This document shows positions 1 through 8,322 of a DNA stretch of 64,000 nt, in pieces; the first letter of the stretch is position 1, and every line of letters starts with the position of its first letter. A model generated the notes under the pieces. The model saw only the letters and a program-made list of their open reading frames with translations, made no database searches and was not told where the DNA came from. The stretch spans positions 62,001 to 126,000 of the forward strand of contig JAGAAX010000014.1 in NCBI GenBank assembly GCA_017614995.1. The letters run 5' to 3'. Made by a program: the position numbers and the translations under genes. The stretch is from Spirochaetaceae bacterium. GTDB taxonomy: Bacteria > Spirochaetota > Spirochaetia > Treponematales > Treponemataceae.

Positions 1-771
1 TCCGTCTGCCCAGCGGCAGGCGTTTACAAAACTGTCGCGGTCTTCATCAGCAAGCTGCCTGAAAGTGCGGTTAGTTTCTTCTTCAGCAGAAAAACTCTGC
101 ACAACTTTTATGCCGGAAAAGTCTTCGCTTATGAATGCGCACATATTCGAGCACTTCTTTGAGTTTATCTTCCAATATTTGTGGCTGTTCCGCGAAACTA
201 CAGCGACACCAACAATAAGAATCGGCACACCGACAAGCGCGGCACATGCAAGCTGCGCGTTTTTCGAGAACATAATCGCGATAACAGCAACAATCGTTAT
301 AAAGTTTGGAATAAGGCTCGTGATTGTGTTCTCAAGCACATCTTTAAGCGAATTTACGTTGCCGACAATTCGGGCAAGAATCTTGCCGCTTGGTCTTGAG
401 TCAAAAAACGCAAGGTCAAGCTTCTGAATATGCTCGTAAAGTTCCTGTCTTATTTCCTGAATAACATGATTAGTCAGCTTTGACATTATGAGCATTCTGA
501 TTTTGATTGCGAGAACCATTACAAGGTTTAGCCCGACCGCAAATGCCATAAACATAAAAAAGCCTTTTATGTTCTTTACGGCAATGTATTTGTCTATTGC
601 TGTCTCTACAAAAATCGGGTTTACAAGCGAAACAAACGTGCCGATTGCCATAAGTCCCATTACAATCAGAATCTTCCATTTATATTTGAGAAGATAAGAC
701 AAAAGGCGCGTTATAGTCTTTATTTTTGGAACATCGCTTATCTGTTCGTCTTCTTTATATGAATTAGCCAT
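1..771 (-). CDS. ABC exporter half-transporter, partial (membrane domain only)
   Basis: The reading frame starts at ATG 771 and runs off the left edge of the window, so only the first 257 codons are present. They encode a short soluble N-terminus and then the hydrophobic helices of a type I ABC exporter membrane domain, ending before the nucleotide-binding domain. The start overlaps the stop of the upstream ABC gene by 8 bp, so the two are translationally coupled and probably form a heterodimer. The upstream partner has Asp in place of the catalytic Glu after Walker B. By analogy with known heterodimeric exporters, this subunit should carry the competent ATPase site, but that part is outside the window. 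Substrate is unknown. Confidence 0.85.
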   Translation of the reverse strand, partial: MANSYKEDEQISDVPKIKTITRLLSYLLKYKWKILIVMGLMAIGTFVSLVNPIFVETAIDKYIAVKNIKGFFMFMAFAVGLNLVMVLAIKIRMLIMSKLTNHVIQEIRQELYEHIQKLDLAFFDSRPSGKILARIVGNVNSLKDVLENTITSLIPNFITIVAVIAIMFSKNAQLACAALVGVPILIVGVAVVSRNSHKYWKINSKKCSNMCAFISEDFSGIKVVQSFSAEEETNRTFRQLADEDRDSFVNACRWADG

Positions 772-2506
772 TGTTTTCTCCGTATTGTGTCACGTATGTC
801 TCGTAGTACAAACCGCGGCGGGCAAGCAGCTCTTCGTGCGTGCCCTCTTCTGCTATGTGCCCGTCCTCAAGCACAATGATCTTGTCAGCTTTTTTTACTG
901 AACTTATGCGGTGCGCAATGATGATTTTCGTCATGCCTGTCATTTCGTTCAATGTATGCTGAATCTTCTTCTCTGTTTCTGCGTCAAGTGCCGAAGTTGA
1001 GTCGTCAAACACGATAATCGGCGCGTTTCTAGACATTGCGCGCGCCATTGTAAGACGCTGCTTCTGTCCGCCTGAAAGCCCGACACCGCGCTCGCCGACA
1101 ACCGTTTCTTCGCCGTCTTCCATTTTAGAAACAAACTCATTGCTTGCAGAATCTTCCATTGCCTTTTTGACGGCTTCTTCAAGCAGACTGTCTTTTTCAC
1201 CAAGCTTTACGTTTCCGTTTATCGTCTCTGAAAACAAGAATACGTCCTGCATTACTATAGAAACCGCGCGCCTAAGCTGCTTTAAGCTCATGTCGCGTAT
1301 GTCAATTCCGTCTATTGTAATTGAACCTGAACTTACGTCGTACATGCGCTTGAGCAGATTTACAAGCGTTGTCTTGCCGCTGCCTGTAGCGCCCATAATG
1401 CCGAGCGTCTGTCCTGCATCAATACTGAAACTTACGTCTTTCAGAATCGGCGTGCCTGTCTCTGAATTGAAGCAGACATGGTTATAGCTTATGCTGCCCT
1501 TGATTTCGGCGCATTTTCTGTCGAGTGCATCGGCTTTTTCTACAATCTGCGGAATTTCGTTATAGATTTTGTCAATGCGCTTAATGCTTGCCTTTCCCTG
1601 GCTGAATCCGCTCGTAAGCCAGCCGAGCATTTCCATTGGCCAGACAATGTTCATTGAATACTGAACAAAAGCCGTAAGCTCGCCGAGCGTCAGATTGTCA
1701 TTCATTACGAACATGCCGCCTGTAATGACAATCACAATTGGCACTAAGCATTTGAACATAACCAGCAGCGGATGATAGCGCACAAAAATGCGCGAAATCT
1801 TGTAGTTGAGCGAATAATACTTTGCATTGTGTATGCTGAACTTCTTGATTTCAAACGGCTCACGCACAAACGATTTTACGGTGCGCACAGCGTTCAAGTT
1901 TTCCTGCGCTGTATTGTTCAAAACCTGGGTTTCCTGCCCGATAGCCTCAAACACAGGGCCGAGGTGCTTTTCCATTGTAAGCGCGATAATTGCACAGATT
2001 ACCATAGAAACAGACGGAATAATCGCAAGCCGCCAGTTCATTCTGAACATGCAGAACATGATGAATGAAACATGCACAAGCACTTCGGTCAGAAGCATTC
2101 CGATGTAGGTGAAAAGCCCCCAAATGTTAGAGCCGTCGTCAAAGAGGCGCGACATAAGCTCGCCCGAATTCATCTTGTCAAAGAAATTTGCTGAAAGTGT
2201 CTGAATTTTGGTGAAAAAATCCTTGCGCACGTTCATGCCAATCTGGCTTCCTGCCCAGTCACAGCAGAATTCTCTTGTATAGCCAAGCAGTGCTCTTATA
2301 ACGCCGATTCCAAGCAGCGCAAAAAGGAAAAAGTCCAGATGAGTTGTGTCCTTTCCGATTAAAACGTCGTCAACAATGTGCATTGAAATCTGCGGCGAAA
2401 GCATATCAAGCCCGACAAACACAATGTTGATAAAAATCACGAAAATATAGAAAGGAAGCACCGGCTTCACAAACCTGAAAATGTCTAATTTAAGTTTTTG
2501 TTCCAT
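764..2506 (-). CDS. ABC exporter half-transporter with degenerate ATPase site
   Basis: This is a 580-residue ABC exporter subunit. A six-helix membrane domain comes first, then a nucleotide-binding domain with Walker A GATGSGKT, signature LSGGQKQR and Walker B IIVFDDSTSALD. The residue after the Walker B aspartate is Asp, not the usual catalytic Glu, which is typical of the degenerate half of heterodimeric exporters. The ATG at 2506 is preferred because an in-frame TTG at 2545 adds 13 non-conserved residues; neither has a clear Shine-Dalgarno. The stop overlaps the start of the next ABC gene by 8 bp. The transported substrate cannot be told from sequence. Confidence 0.9.
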   Translation of the reverse strand: MEQKLKLDIFRFVKPVLPFYIFVIFINIVFVGLDMLSPQISMHIVDDVLIGKDTTHLDFFLFALLGIGVIRALLGYTREFCCDWAGSQIGMNVRKDFFTKIQTLSANFFDKMNSGELMSRLFDDGSNIWGLFTYIGMLLTEVLVHVSFIMFCMFRMNWRLAIIPSVSMVICAIIALTMEKHLGPVFEAIGQETQVLNNTAQENLNAVRTVKSFVREPFEIKKFSIHNAKYYSLNYKISRIFVRYHPLLVMFKCLVPIVIVITGGMFVMNDNLTLGELTAFVQYSMNIVWPMEMLGWLTSGFSQGKASIKRIDKIYNEIPQIVEKADALDRKCAEIKGSISYNHVCFNSETGTPILKDVSFSIDAGQTLGIMGATGSGKTTLVNLLKRMYDVSSGSITIDGIDIRDMSLKQLRRAVSIVMQDVFLFSETINGNVKLGEKDSLLEEAVKKAMEDSASNEFVSKMEDGEETVVGERGVGLSGGQKQRLTMARAMSRNAPIIVFDDSTSALDAETEKKIQHTLNEMTGMTKIIIAHRISSVKKADKIIVLEDGHIAEEGTHEELLARRGLYYETYVTQYGENNG

Positions 2507-2557
2507 AATAGTTAGAAGTAAATCATATCTCAATCTAATTGGCAATAAAGTTACACT

Positions 2558-3142
2558 TTAAAAAGTGCGTTTTCTGCTAATTGAGATGCCGTCGCCGCGG
2601 CTGACAAATTCGGTTTCAAATTCGGTATTGTTCCGGAGAAATGCCGCATATTTCCGGATTTTCTTTACGAGCATTACTGTGTTCCGGTTGCACTGCAAAT
2701 GCGGGTCGTCCACCATGCCATGAAACGAGAGATTATCGCTTACGATTACGCCGCCCGGCGCAAGGTTGTGCTTGAATTTTTCAAAAAATCTGATGTACTG
2801 CGACTTTGCGGCATCTATAAAGATTAAGTCAAACTGTTTTTCAGTTTCAAAAATCAGCGCATCACACAAATGAATAGAAATGCGGTTTTCAAGGTTTTGC
2901 GCCTTTATATTCTGCACCGCCTGCTCATAGCGTTCTTTGTCAATTTCCACAGTCGTTACGTTTATATCATCAGCTACGCCCGCAAATTTTATTGCCGAAT
3001 ACCCGATTGCAGATCCAATTTCGAGAATGCGCTTTATTTTGTGTTCTTCTATATATTTGCAGATAAACTCAATGCCCTCATCTTTCATGATTGGCACCGC
3101 ATGTTCTCTTGCATATTCTTTGATTGGCGCTAACGACTGCAT
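2558..3142 (-). CDS. SAM-dependent O-methyltransferase (family 3, YrrM/TrmR-like)
   Basis: A 194-residue class I methyltransferase. SAM-binding motif I reads EIGSAIGYS at about residues 41-49, and the acidic loop TTVEID follows at about 69-74. The DLIFIDAAKSQY segment near 105-116 is typical of the O-methyltransferase family 3 fold. Family members include catechol-type O-methyltransferases and the tRNA hydroxyuridine methyltransferase TrmR (YrrM); sequence alone does not decide between them. It lies 51 bp ahead of the ABC exporter pair on the same strand and may be co-transcribed. The ATG has no Shine-Dalgarno, and a promoter is placed so that transcription would begin at the start codon. Confidence 0.85.
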   Translation of the reverse strand: MQSLAPIKEYAREHAVPIMKDEGIEFICKYIEEHKIKRILEIGSAIGYSAIKFAGVADDINVTTVEIDKERYEQAVQNIKAQNLENRISIHLCDALIFETEKQFDLIFIDAAKSQYIRFFEKFKHNLAPGGVIVSDNLSFHGMVDDPHLQCNRNTVMLVKKIRKYAAFLRNNTEFETEFVSRGDGISISRKRTF

Positions 3143-3149
3143 GGCATAA

Positions 3150-3178
3150 GTTATAGCACGCCGCCGCTTTTTTTTCGA
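3150..3178 (-). promoter_or_regulatory. Promoter of the O-methyltransferase gene, leaderless layout
   Basis: On the minus strand TCGAAA (3173-3178) and TATAAC (3150-3155) are separated by 17 bp. Only 7 nt lie between the -10 box and ATG 3142, so the predicted first base is next to the start codon. No Shine-Dalgarno is present. Confidence 0.5.
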
Positions 3179-3210
3179 TAGCTGTTTCAGCGCAAAAACC
3201 AGTTTTGCAT

Positions 3211-3242
3211 AAAAAAAGCCGGTGGGCTTTTAACCGACCGGC
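3211..3242 (-). terminator. Rho-independent terminator
   Basis: On the minus strand a stem of GCCGGT with ACCGGC (3218-3223 and 3237-3242) is followed by seven Ts (3211-3217). It lies just downstream of the secreted-protein gene at 3329-3952. Confidence 0.8.
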
Positions 3243-3328
3243 AAAACAAAGGCGGCATCTTAGATATTATAAATCAAAAACATAGACATAAAACTTTTAT
3301 GCCTATGTTTCATTGTACTTACAGGTCT

Positions 3329-3952
3329 TTATTGGATTATCTCCAAACCATTCAACAGCTCAAATACATTATCTTCTACTGTTGGATATAAGTCTTGAAT
3401 AACTCCTATAACAAATTGAACTGTTCCTGTATCACCTGTCCAGCAATAATAGTTATAAATTACATCTACATCCATTAATTTAGCTAAAGCATGTACACAA
3501 TACAATTCAGTTCCATTTACTATTTTCGTCGTTTCATCAGTTATCTCGAATTCGTCTGCGATTTGTTTTGCATTATATTCAATTGCGGTACGGAGCATTT
3601 TATTTGATACTTTGCCTTTTTCTGTAAGTAGAAAGGCTGAACATGAATTGTCATTATAATAAAAGCTTACTTCACTTGAATTAGAAAATTGTTCTTTTAT
3701 TCGCCATTTATCGGGATCATACCAGACATTTACAAAACCTAATTTGCTTTCATATTTCTTTGTTGCAGATTCTGGTTTGGATATTTTACTTTTTGATTCT
3801 GCCTTTTTTGTTTTTTTCTCTTCATATTGCCATGTACCGTCATCTTTAAGAATGACAGATTTTCCACTGCTTGTAGTTGCCTTAATATCCCTTGCAAAAA
3901 GAAAAGTAAAAACAAATAACAAATTTAAAACTATTAGAAATACTTTTTTCAT
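3329..3952 (-). CDS. Exported protein of unknown function with GK-V-L-DGTW motif
   Basis: A 207-residue protein with an N-terminal signal peptide (MKKVFLIVLNLLFVFTFLFA, residues 1-20). After it comes the segment SGKSVILKDDGTWQYEE, a short motif seen in many small exported bacterial proteins (DUF3157-like). A Lys/Ser-rich linker and an alpha/beta C-terminal region of about 130 residues follow; I do not recognise that region. ATG 3952 is chosen because AGAGAGG lies 5 nt upstream; a GTG six bases further out falls inside that Shine-Dalgarno. The gene stands alone, between two terminators. Likely periplasmic; function unknown. Confidence 0.8.
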   Translation of the reverse strand: MKKVFLIVLNLLFVFTFLFARDIKATTSSGKSVILKDDGTWQYEEKKTKKAESKSKISKPESATKKYESKLGFVNVWYDPDKWRIKEQFSNSSEVSFYYNDNSCSAFLLTEKGKVSNKMLRTAIEYNAKQIADEFEITDETTKIVNGTELYCVHALAKLMDVDVIYNYYCWTGDTGTVQFVIGVIQDLYPTVEDNVFELLNGLEIIQ

Positions 3953-4007
3953 AAACACCTCTCTTAATAAAACAAAGTTTATACTCTTTTAAGGGATAAT
4001 GTCAAAC

Positions 4008-4041
4008 AAAAAGCCGCTTGAGCTTTTTCTCAAACGGCTTT
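4008..4041 (-). terminator. Rho-independent terminator after the TPR gene
   Basis: An imperfect stem pairs AGCCG-CTTGAG with CTCAA-CGGCT around a T-rich loop, followed by five Ts on the minus strand (4008-4012). It lies downstream of the LamG-TPR operon. Confidence 0.75.
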
Positions 4042-4082
4042 TTATGAGTGCCGCAATTTGAGCGGCAAGGTATTTGATTGAA

Positions 4083-6773
4083 CTATAACTGAAGCTTTTC
4101 GGTATCGCAGCGCGCAAGAACGCGGCGCACTTTGGCATTCAGCGCAGAGACAAGGTCTTTGTCATCCATGTTGTCTTCTATCATGTTCTGAAGACACAAG
4201 ATTGTGCCGCTTATCTCTTCTTTTGAAGGCTTTGAATCTTCTGCTTCTGCTTCTGTTTCTTCAGCAGGAGCATCCGCGTCAGACGGTTCTTTTGAATCGT
4301 CTTTGTCTTCTTTTTCTTCGATAACTCTGCTTACTTCGGTTGTCTCGTTAAAAAGCCCCGGCGAACTCTTGAGCCTGTTGATTACATACTCAAGCTTAAC
4401 GCGTTCTTCACTTGAAAGGAAAAGCGACTTCTTCGGCTGCGGCAGATAATTGCACAAGCCGCGCATATAAGCAAACATATCGGCAATTGAAACATGTTCT
4501 GGAGAACGTCTTTCAATACTTGAATCTCTAAGCTTTTTAAGAGCTTCTCTAATAGCGGCGCGCAGTTCGCGGCGTTTTCTAGCTCCCGGTGTCTCAACCT
4601 CTTCAGAATTTTCGGCAAGGTTCATAAGCTTGCTGTCAATTGCCTGATTGAGCGCCGCATCAAGGGCAAGATTATCTTCTCTCGGGTCGGGCTTGCGCTT
4701 TTCAAAGTTTGGAAGCGGCGGAAGTGGCGGCAGCTTCTGTTCCTGCGGCGGATAGTATATCGGCTGAGGCGGATAATATGGAGGTGGAGGCGGCGGTGTA
4801 TAAGGCGGCTGCTGATCAGGCTTGCCGTCACCAAGCTCAAGCACCTCTTCTGATTCCATAACGTCATTAGGCTTTTTGCCGCCATTTCCAGACGAAAACG
4901 GATCATAAGAATCTTCTTCGGCGGCAGGATCGCTGTCAATCGGCACATCATCGCCTGAACCTAATACAAGCGAATCAAAATCATCTTCGTTGCTGTTAAA
5001 GTCTTCGTCTGAAACATCAAAATCTATTGGAGACGGTTCGTTTTCAGATTCATCTTTTCTTAAGGCGTCAAGTCCGTCGCCGCCACCAAGGAAAAGCTCG
5101 TCAGGAAATTCTTCTGGATCAACGTCCTCTTCGACTTCTTCGGTTTCAAGCGCATCAATCGGTTTTTCGTCAATCTGCTGGTTTTCATCTTCAACAAGGT
5201 CAGACAACGGCATAAGCTCGTCTTCGGAATCAAGAAGCTGAAGATTCTTCTCAACGTCCTCGTTTTCGGCATAGTCGCCGGTTGAGTTCTCGTAGGCGGC
5301 AATTGCCTCGCCAAGATTGTCAAGATCTGAATTTGAACCGCTTGCATCATTGAGAATGCTCTCAAAAAGCTGTGTAACCAATTCGTTTTCAGGATACTGC
5401 TTGTGAAGGCGCGTAACAGCCGACATAAGGGCAGGATTGTCTTTGTCGAGCGACTGCGCTTTTTTGAAAACCTTTACGGCGTTTTCAATTTCAGCAAGCT
5501 CGCTGTAAATAATACCGAGATAAATCCAAGCTTCGCAGTCTTCAGGCACAGAAGCAAGATAATAGCGCATCTCAAGCTCGGCAGCTTCAAAATTGCCAAG
5601 ATCAAAAAGATGGCGCGCAGCCTCAAAGCGGTATTTGATATTTTCAGGCTTAAGTTTTACGGCTTTTTCAAAACAATGCAGAGCCTTTGTGTCCTCGCCG
5701 TTGATAAGCAGATATTCGCCGAGAAGTGCAAGTGCATCGGCATTGTTCGGGTCTATGTCAAGAATCTTGCGGATGCGCTTTGACGATTCATTATATTTTC
5801 CTATGTTCATAAGGAAGTGGGCACACTGCAAGGTAAGATTTACATCGTCAGGGCCAATCTGCTCCATTTGAAGCAGCAGGTCATAAGCGTCATCTTTTCT
5901 GCCGAGTTTTTCAAGTGAAGAAATTTTTCCGCTCAAAGCATCGACAAATTCTTTGTTAAGAGAGAGAGCCTTGTCAAACTCGCTGCCGGCTTCTTCATAG
6001 CGTTCTTTATGCAGAAGCAAATTGCCCAACGCTGTATGAATTTCCGGGTTGTTGTAGGCAAGGTTTATAGCCTGACGCAGAATTTCTTCTGCCTGGTCGT
6101 CGTGACCGCAGACATGATGAAGCCTTGCAAGGCTCATCATCGCTTCAATCCAACCCGGCTTTTTGCGGAGCGCATTCTCGTAAGCTTCTTCTGCTTCTTC
6201 GTATTTGCCCAAAGCCTCGTAGCTTGTGGCTGAGTTATAGTGAATAATCGGGTGGTTTGCGTCAATGCGGAGAGCCTTGTTGAAAAGCTCAAGCGCTTTT
6301 TCGTGGTTGTTCTGAAGAGCGTAAATGCAGCCGAGATGGTTGTGTGCAAGAACATCGTTCGGGTTCTTTTCGAGAACGTGCTCAAAGCACTTGATTGCAT
6401 CGTCGTAGCGTTCCATTACCTTGTAAGTCTGACCGAGGTTGTAATAAGTGGCGATGGAATCCTTGTCTATTTCAAAAGCTTTATTAAGAATATCTACTGA
6501 ATCCTGATAGCGTCCGAGACGGCGGTAGATACTTCCGATATTGTCAATGGCGGTAAAATTCTTGTCGTCCAATTCAAGAACGCGGCTATAATATTTCAGA
6601 GCTTCTTCATCATTGCCAGAACCGACATAGACTTTGCCCATTTCAGAAAGAATCGAGATGTCGTCAGGCTCTTCCTGAAGACATTCTTCCAAAAGTTTTA
6701 CAGCCAACTCATAATCGTGTGAAAAATACGCATCTTTTGCACGGTTCAGTTGTGAATCAAAATTTGTGCTCAT
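4083..6773 (-). CDS. Large TPR protein with acidic and Pro/Tyr-rich tail
   Basis: An 896-residue protein without a signal peptide. Residues 1 to about 460 are roughly thirteen tandem tetratricopeptide repeats, recognisable from the recurring 34-residue pattern (for example YYNLGQTYKVMERYDDAIKC). A strongly acidic, Ser-rich low-complexity region spans about 490-680. A Pro/Tyr-rich stretch (YTPPPPPPYYPPQPIYYPP) comes next, then a charged helical C-terminus. The start codon overlaps the stop of the upstream LamG-like gene by 4 bp (ATGA), so the two are co-translated. TPR arrays bind proteins; the tail looks like a flexible spacer or scaffold. The partner is unknown, though coupling to an exported protein suggests an envelope-assembly role. 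Confidence 0.88.
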   Translation of the reverse strand: MSTNFDSQLNRAKDAYFSHDYELAVKLLEECLQEEPDDISILSEMGKVYVGSGNDEEALKYYSRVLELDDKNFTAIDNIGSIYRRLGRYQDSVDILNKAFEIDKDSIATYYNLGQTYKVMERYDDAIKCFEHVLEKNPNDVLAHNHLGCIYALQNNHEKALELFNKALRIDANHPIIHYNSATSYEALGKYEEAEEAYENALRKKPGWIEAMMSLARLHHVCGHDDQAEEILRQAINLAYNNPEIHTALGNLLLHKERYEEAGSEFDKALSLNKEFVDALSGKISSLEKLGRKDDAYDLLLQMEQIGPDDVNLTLQCAHFLMNIGKYNESSKRIRKILDIDPNNADALALLGEYLLINGEDTKALHCFEKAVKLKPENIKYRFEAARHLFDLGNFEAAELEMRYYLASVPEDCEAWIYLGIIYSELAEIENAVKVFKKAQSLDKDNPALMSAVTRLHKQYPENELVTQLFESILNDASGSNSDLDNLGEAIAAYENSTGDYAENEDVEKNLQLLDSEDELMPLSDLVEDENQQIDEKPIDALETEEVEEDVDPEEFPDELFLGGGDGLDALRKDESENEPSPIDFDVSDEDFNSNEDDFDSLVLGSGDDVPIDSDPAAEEDSYDPFSSGNGGKKPNDVMESEEVLELGDGKPDQQPPYTPPPPPPYYPPQPIYYPPQEQKLPPLPPLPNFEKRKPDPREDNLALDAALNQAIDSKLMNLAENSEEVETPGARKRRELRAAIREALKKLRDSSIERRSPEHVSIADMFAYMRGLCNYLPQPKKSLFLSSEERVKLEYVINRLKSSPGLFNETTEVSRVIEEKEDKDDSKEPSDADAPAEETEAEAEDSKPSKEEISGTILCLQNMIEDNMDDKDLVSALNAKVRRVLARCDTEKLQL

Positions 6774-8260
6774 TTTACTTTCCTCAGCGGGCGGGCGTAA
6801 ACTTCTTTTGAAAGAACACCCACGATTCGCTTATCCAACGAAGAATAAGCAGCAACCGCAAAATAATATATATTTCCGTTCTTTAAGCCGGTAAGCCTGT
6901 ACGACAGTGTATCGCCTACATCAATCGGAGAAGCACCTTCAACGGCAACACTTCCAAGATATTCGCCCGGGTGCTCGCCGTAATAAATGATATAGCCGCC
7001 AACAGAAAAATCTACAGAAGATGTCCAGTACAAATCAACAACGCCGTTTCCGGCTGTTGCCTTGATTGTTGCAGGCGGCAGAGGCGGTGTCGTTTCGTTA
7101 TAAGTGAGAACAACCTCTGAAACAGACGGTGTCTCGCCGCCGTTTCCGTCCGGGTAAAGCTCGGCTGCAAGCTGAAAATATCTGCCGCTTACGCCGCGGA
7201 TTTGTGTTCCGGGCACAACCGGCACCCATTCAGGGTATTCATCTGTCCACTCGTAGAAATTGTCGCCGCCGCGCACATAAAAAGCTACGTCAGTTTCTCT
7301 TGGAGTTGAATAAATTGCCTCAAGTCCGGTAAGTGCTGAATTGAATCCGCTTGAAGCAAGAGGCTGCGACTCAAAGCGGCCGCCCTTTCTTGCGTAAAAA
7401 TCGTGCAGGGTTGAACTTCTGGCTGTTCTTGAAATGCAGATTTCATCGATAAGGCCGCTGTATTTTGTGCAGAATTCTATATCAGCAGGAACGCCGAGGC
7501 GTGCGTTATAAACTTCGCCGGATTCGCGCTTTGTAGAAGTTACGTATCTTACAGCCTGAATCTTTCCGTCTATGCGGTATTCAATTAAGCCTGATTCGTC
7601 GTCATAAGTAATCTGATGATGTGCCCATTTTCTAGGAATTATGCTGTCTGTGCTTGTGATAATTACTTCAGACTCAACCTTGTTGCCTGCGCCAAAAATA
7701 TTGTTGAAAACCCACTCGACATGGTTGTTGAAGAAAGAAGCGCGTATATCCTGATAAAGAGGAGAGTCACCGACATTGCGTGAAGAACGCCAGTTGAAGA
7801 ACTGCTCGCCGCTTTCTGCAATTGAAGGGCAAAGCCAGAATTCAATGACAAAAGAGCCTGTAAGACCTGCGCCGCCAAAAATCGAATTCTTTGAGCCATG
7901 AAGCCTCAAGCCCATTTCTTTGCCGCGGCTAAGCCCGGCGGAGCTTCCCATAATAGTTTTATTGCTTATATCAAGATTGTTTACTGCAACAGAGTAATTA
8001 CCTGTGACATCAACGATATTTCCGTCTTCAAAAGAAATAAGAAGGTCTGTTTCGGACGTTACCCTGTGCTCGTCATTTGAAAGCAGGACAGATTCATAAC
8101 CAAAGCGGCCTGTACCGAACTCAACCGAATCCATTACAGACAGATTTGACCAGCCGTTTTTTCCGCCAAGTGTAATAGTTTTAGTCTGTGCGGCAACACT
8201 CTGTGCAGCACAAACCAGTAGACAAACCACAGCAAAAAAGGGTATGTGTTTCTTAAGCAT
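6770..8260 (-). CDS. Exported LamG/concanavalin-like and fibronectin-III-like protein
   Basis: A 496-residue protein with a signal peptide (hydrophobic core FFAVVCLLVCAA, cleavage after AAQSVAA). Residues of about 45-290 have the beta-rich pattern of a LamG/concanavalin A-like jelly roll, including GSFVIEFWLCPS and a WAHHQITYDD segment. A C-terminal domain of about 95 residues beginning near PATIKATAGNG fits a fibronectin type III fold. ATG 8260 is preferred over an in-frame TTG at 8272; a weak GGTAGA precedes it. The stop overlaps the TPR start by 4 bp. Probably a periplasmic or surface carbohydrate- or protein-binding protein; the ligand is unknown. Confidence 0.8.
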   Translation of the reverse strand: MLKKHIPFFAVVCLLVCAAQSVAAQTKTITLGGKNGWSNLSVMDSVEFGTGRFGYESVLLSNDEHRVTSETDLLISFEDGNIVDVTGNYSVAVNNLDISNKTIMGSSAGLSRGKEMGLRLHGSKNSIFGGAGLTGSFVIEFWLCPSIAESGEQFFNWRSSRNVGDSPLYQDIRASFFNNHVEWVFNNIFGAGNKVESEVIITSTDSIIPRKWAHHQITYDDESGLIEYRIDGKIQAVRYVTSTKRESGEVYNARLGVPADIEFCTKYSGLIDEICISRTARSSTLHDFYARKGGRFESQPLASSGFNSALTGLEAIYSTPRETDVAFYVRGGDNFYEWTDEYPEWVPVVPGTQIRGVSGRYFQLAAELYPDGNGGETPSVSEVVLTYNETTPPLPPATIKATAGNGVVDLYWTSSVDFSVGGYIIYYGEHPGEYLGSVAVEGASPIDVGDTLSYRLTGLKNGNIYYFAVAAYSSLDKRIVGVLSKEVYARPLRKVK

Positions 8261-8322
8261 TTTTTCTACCAAAGGCTTTTCTAACGCCGGAAGTTAAGAA
8301 AGCCGCCTTAAAGATTTATAAC

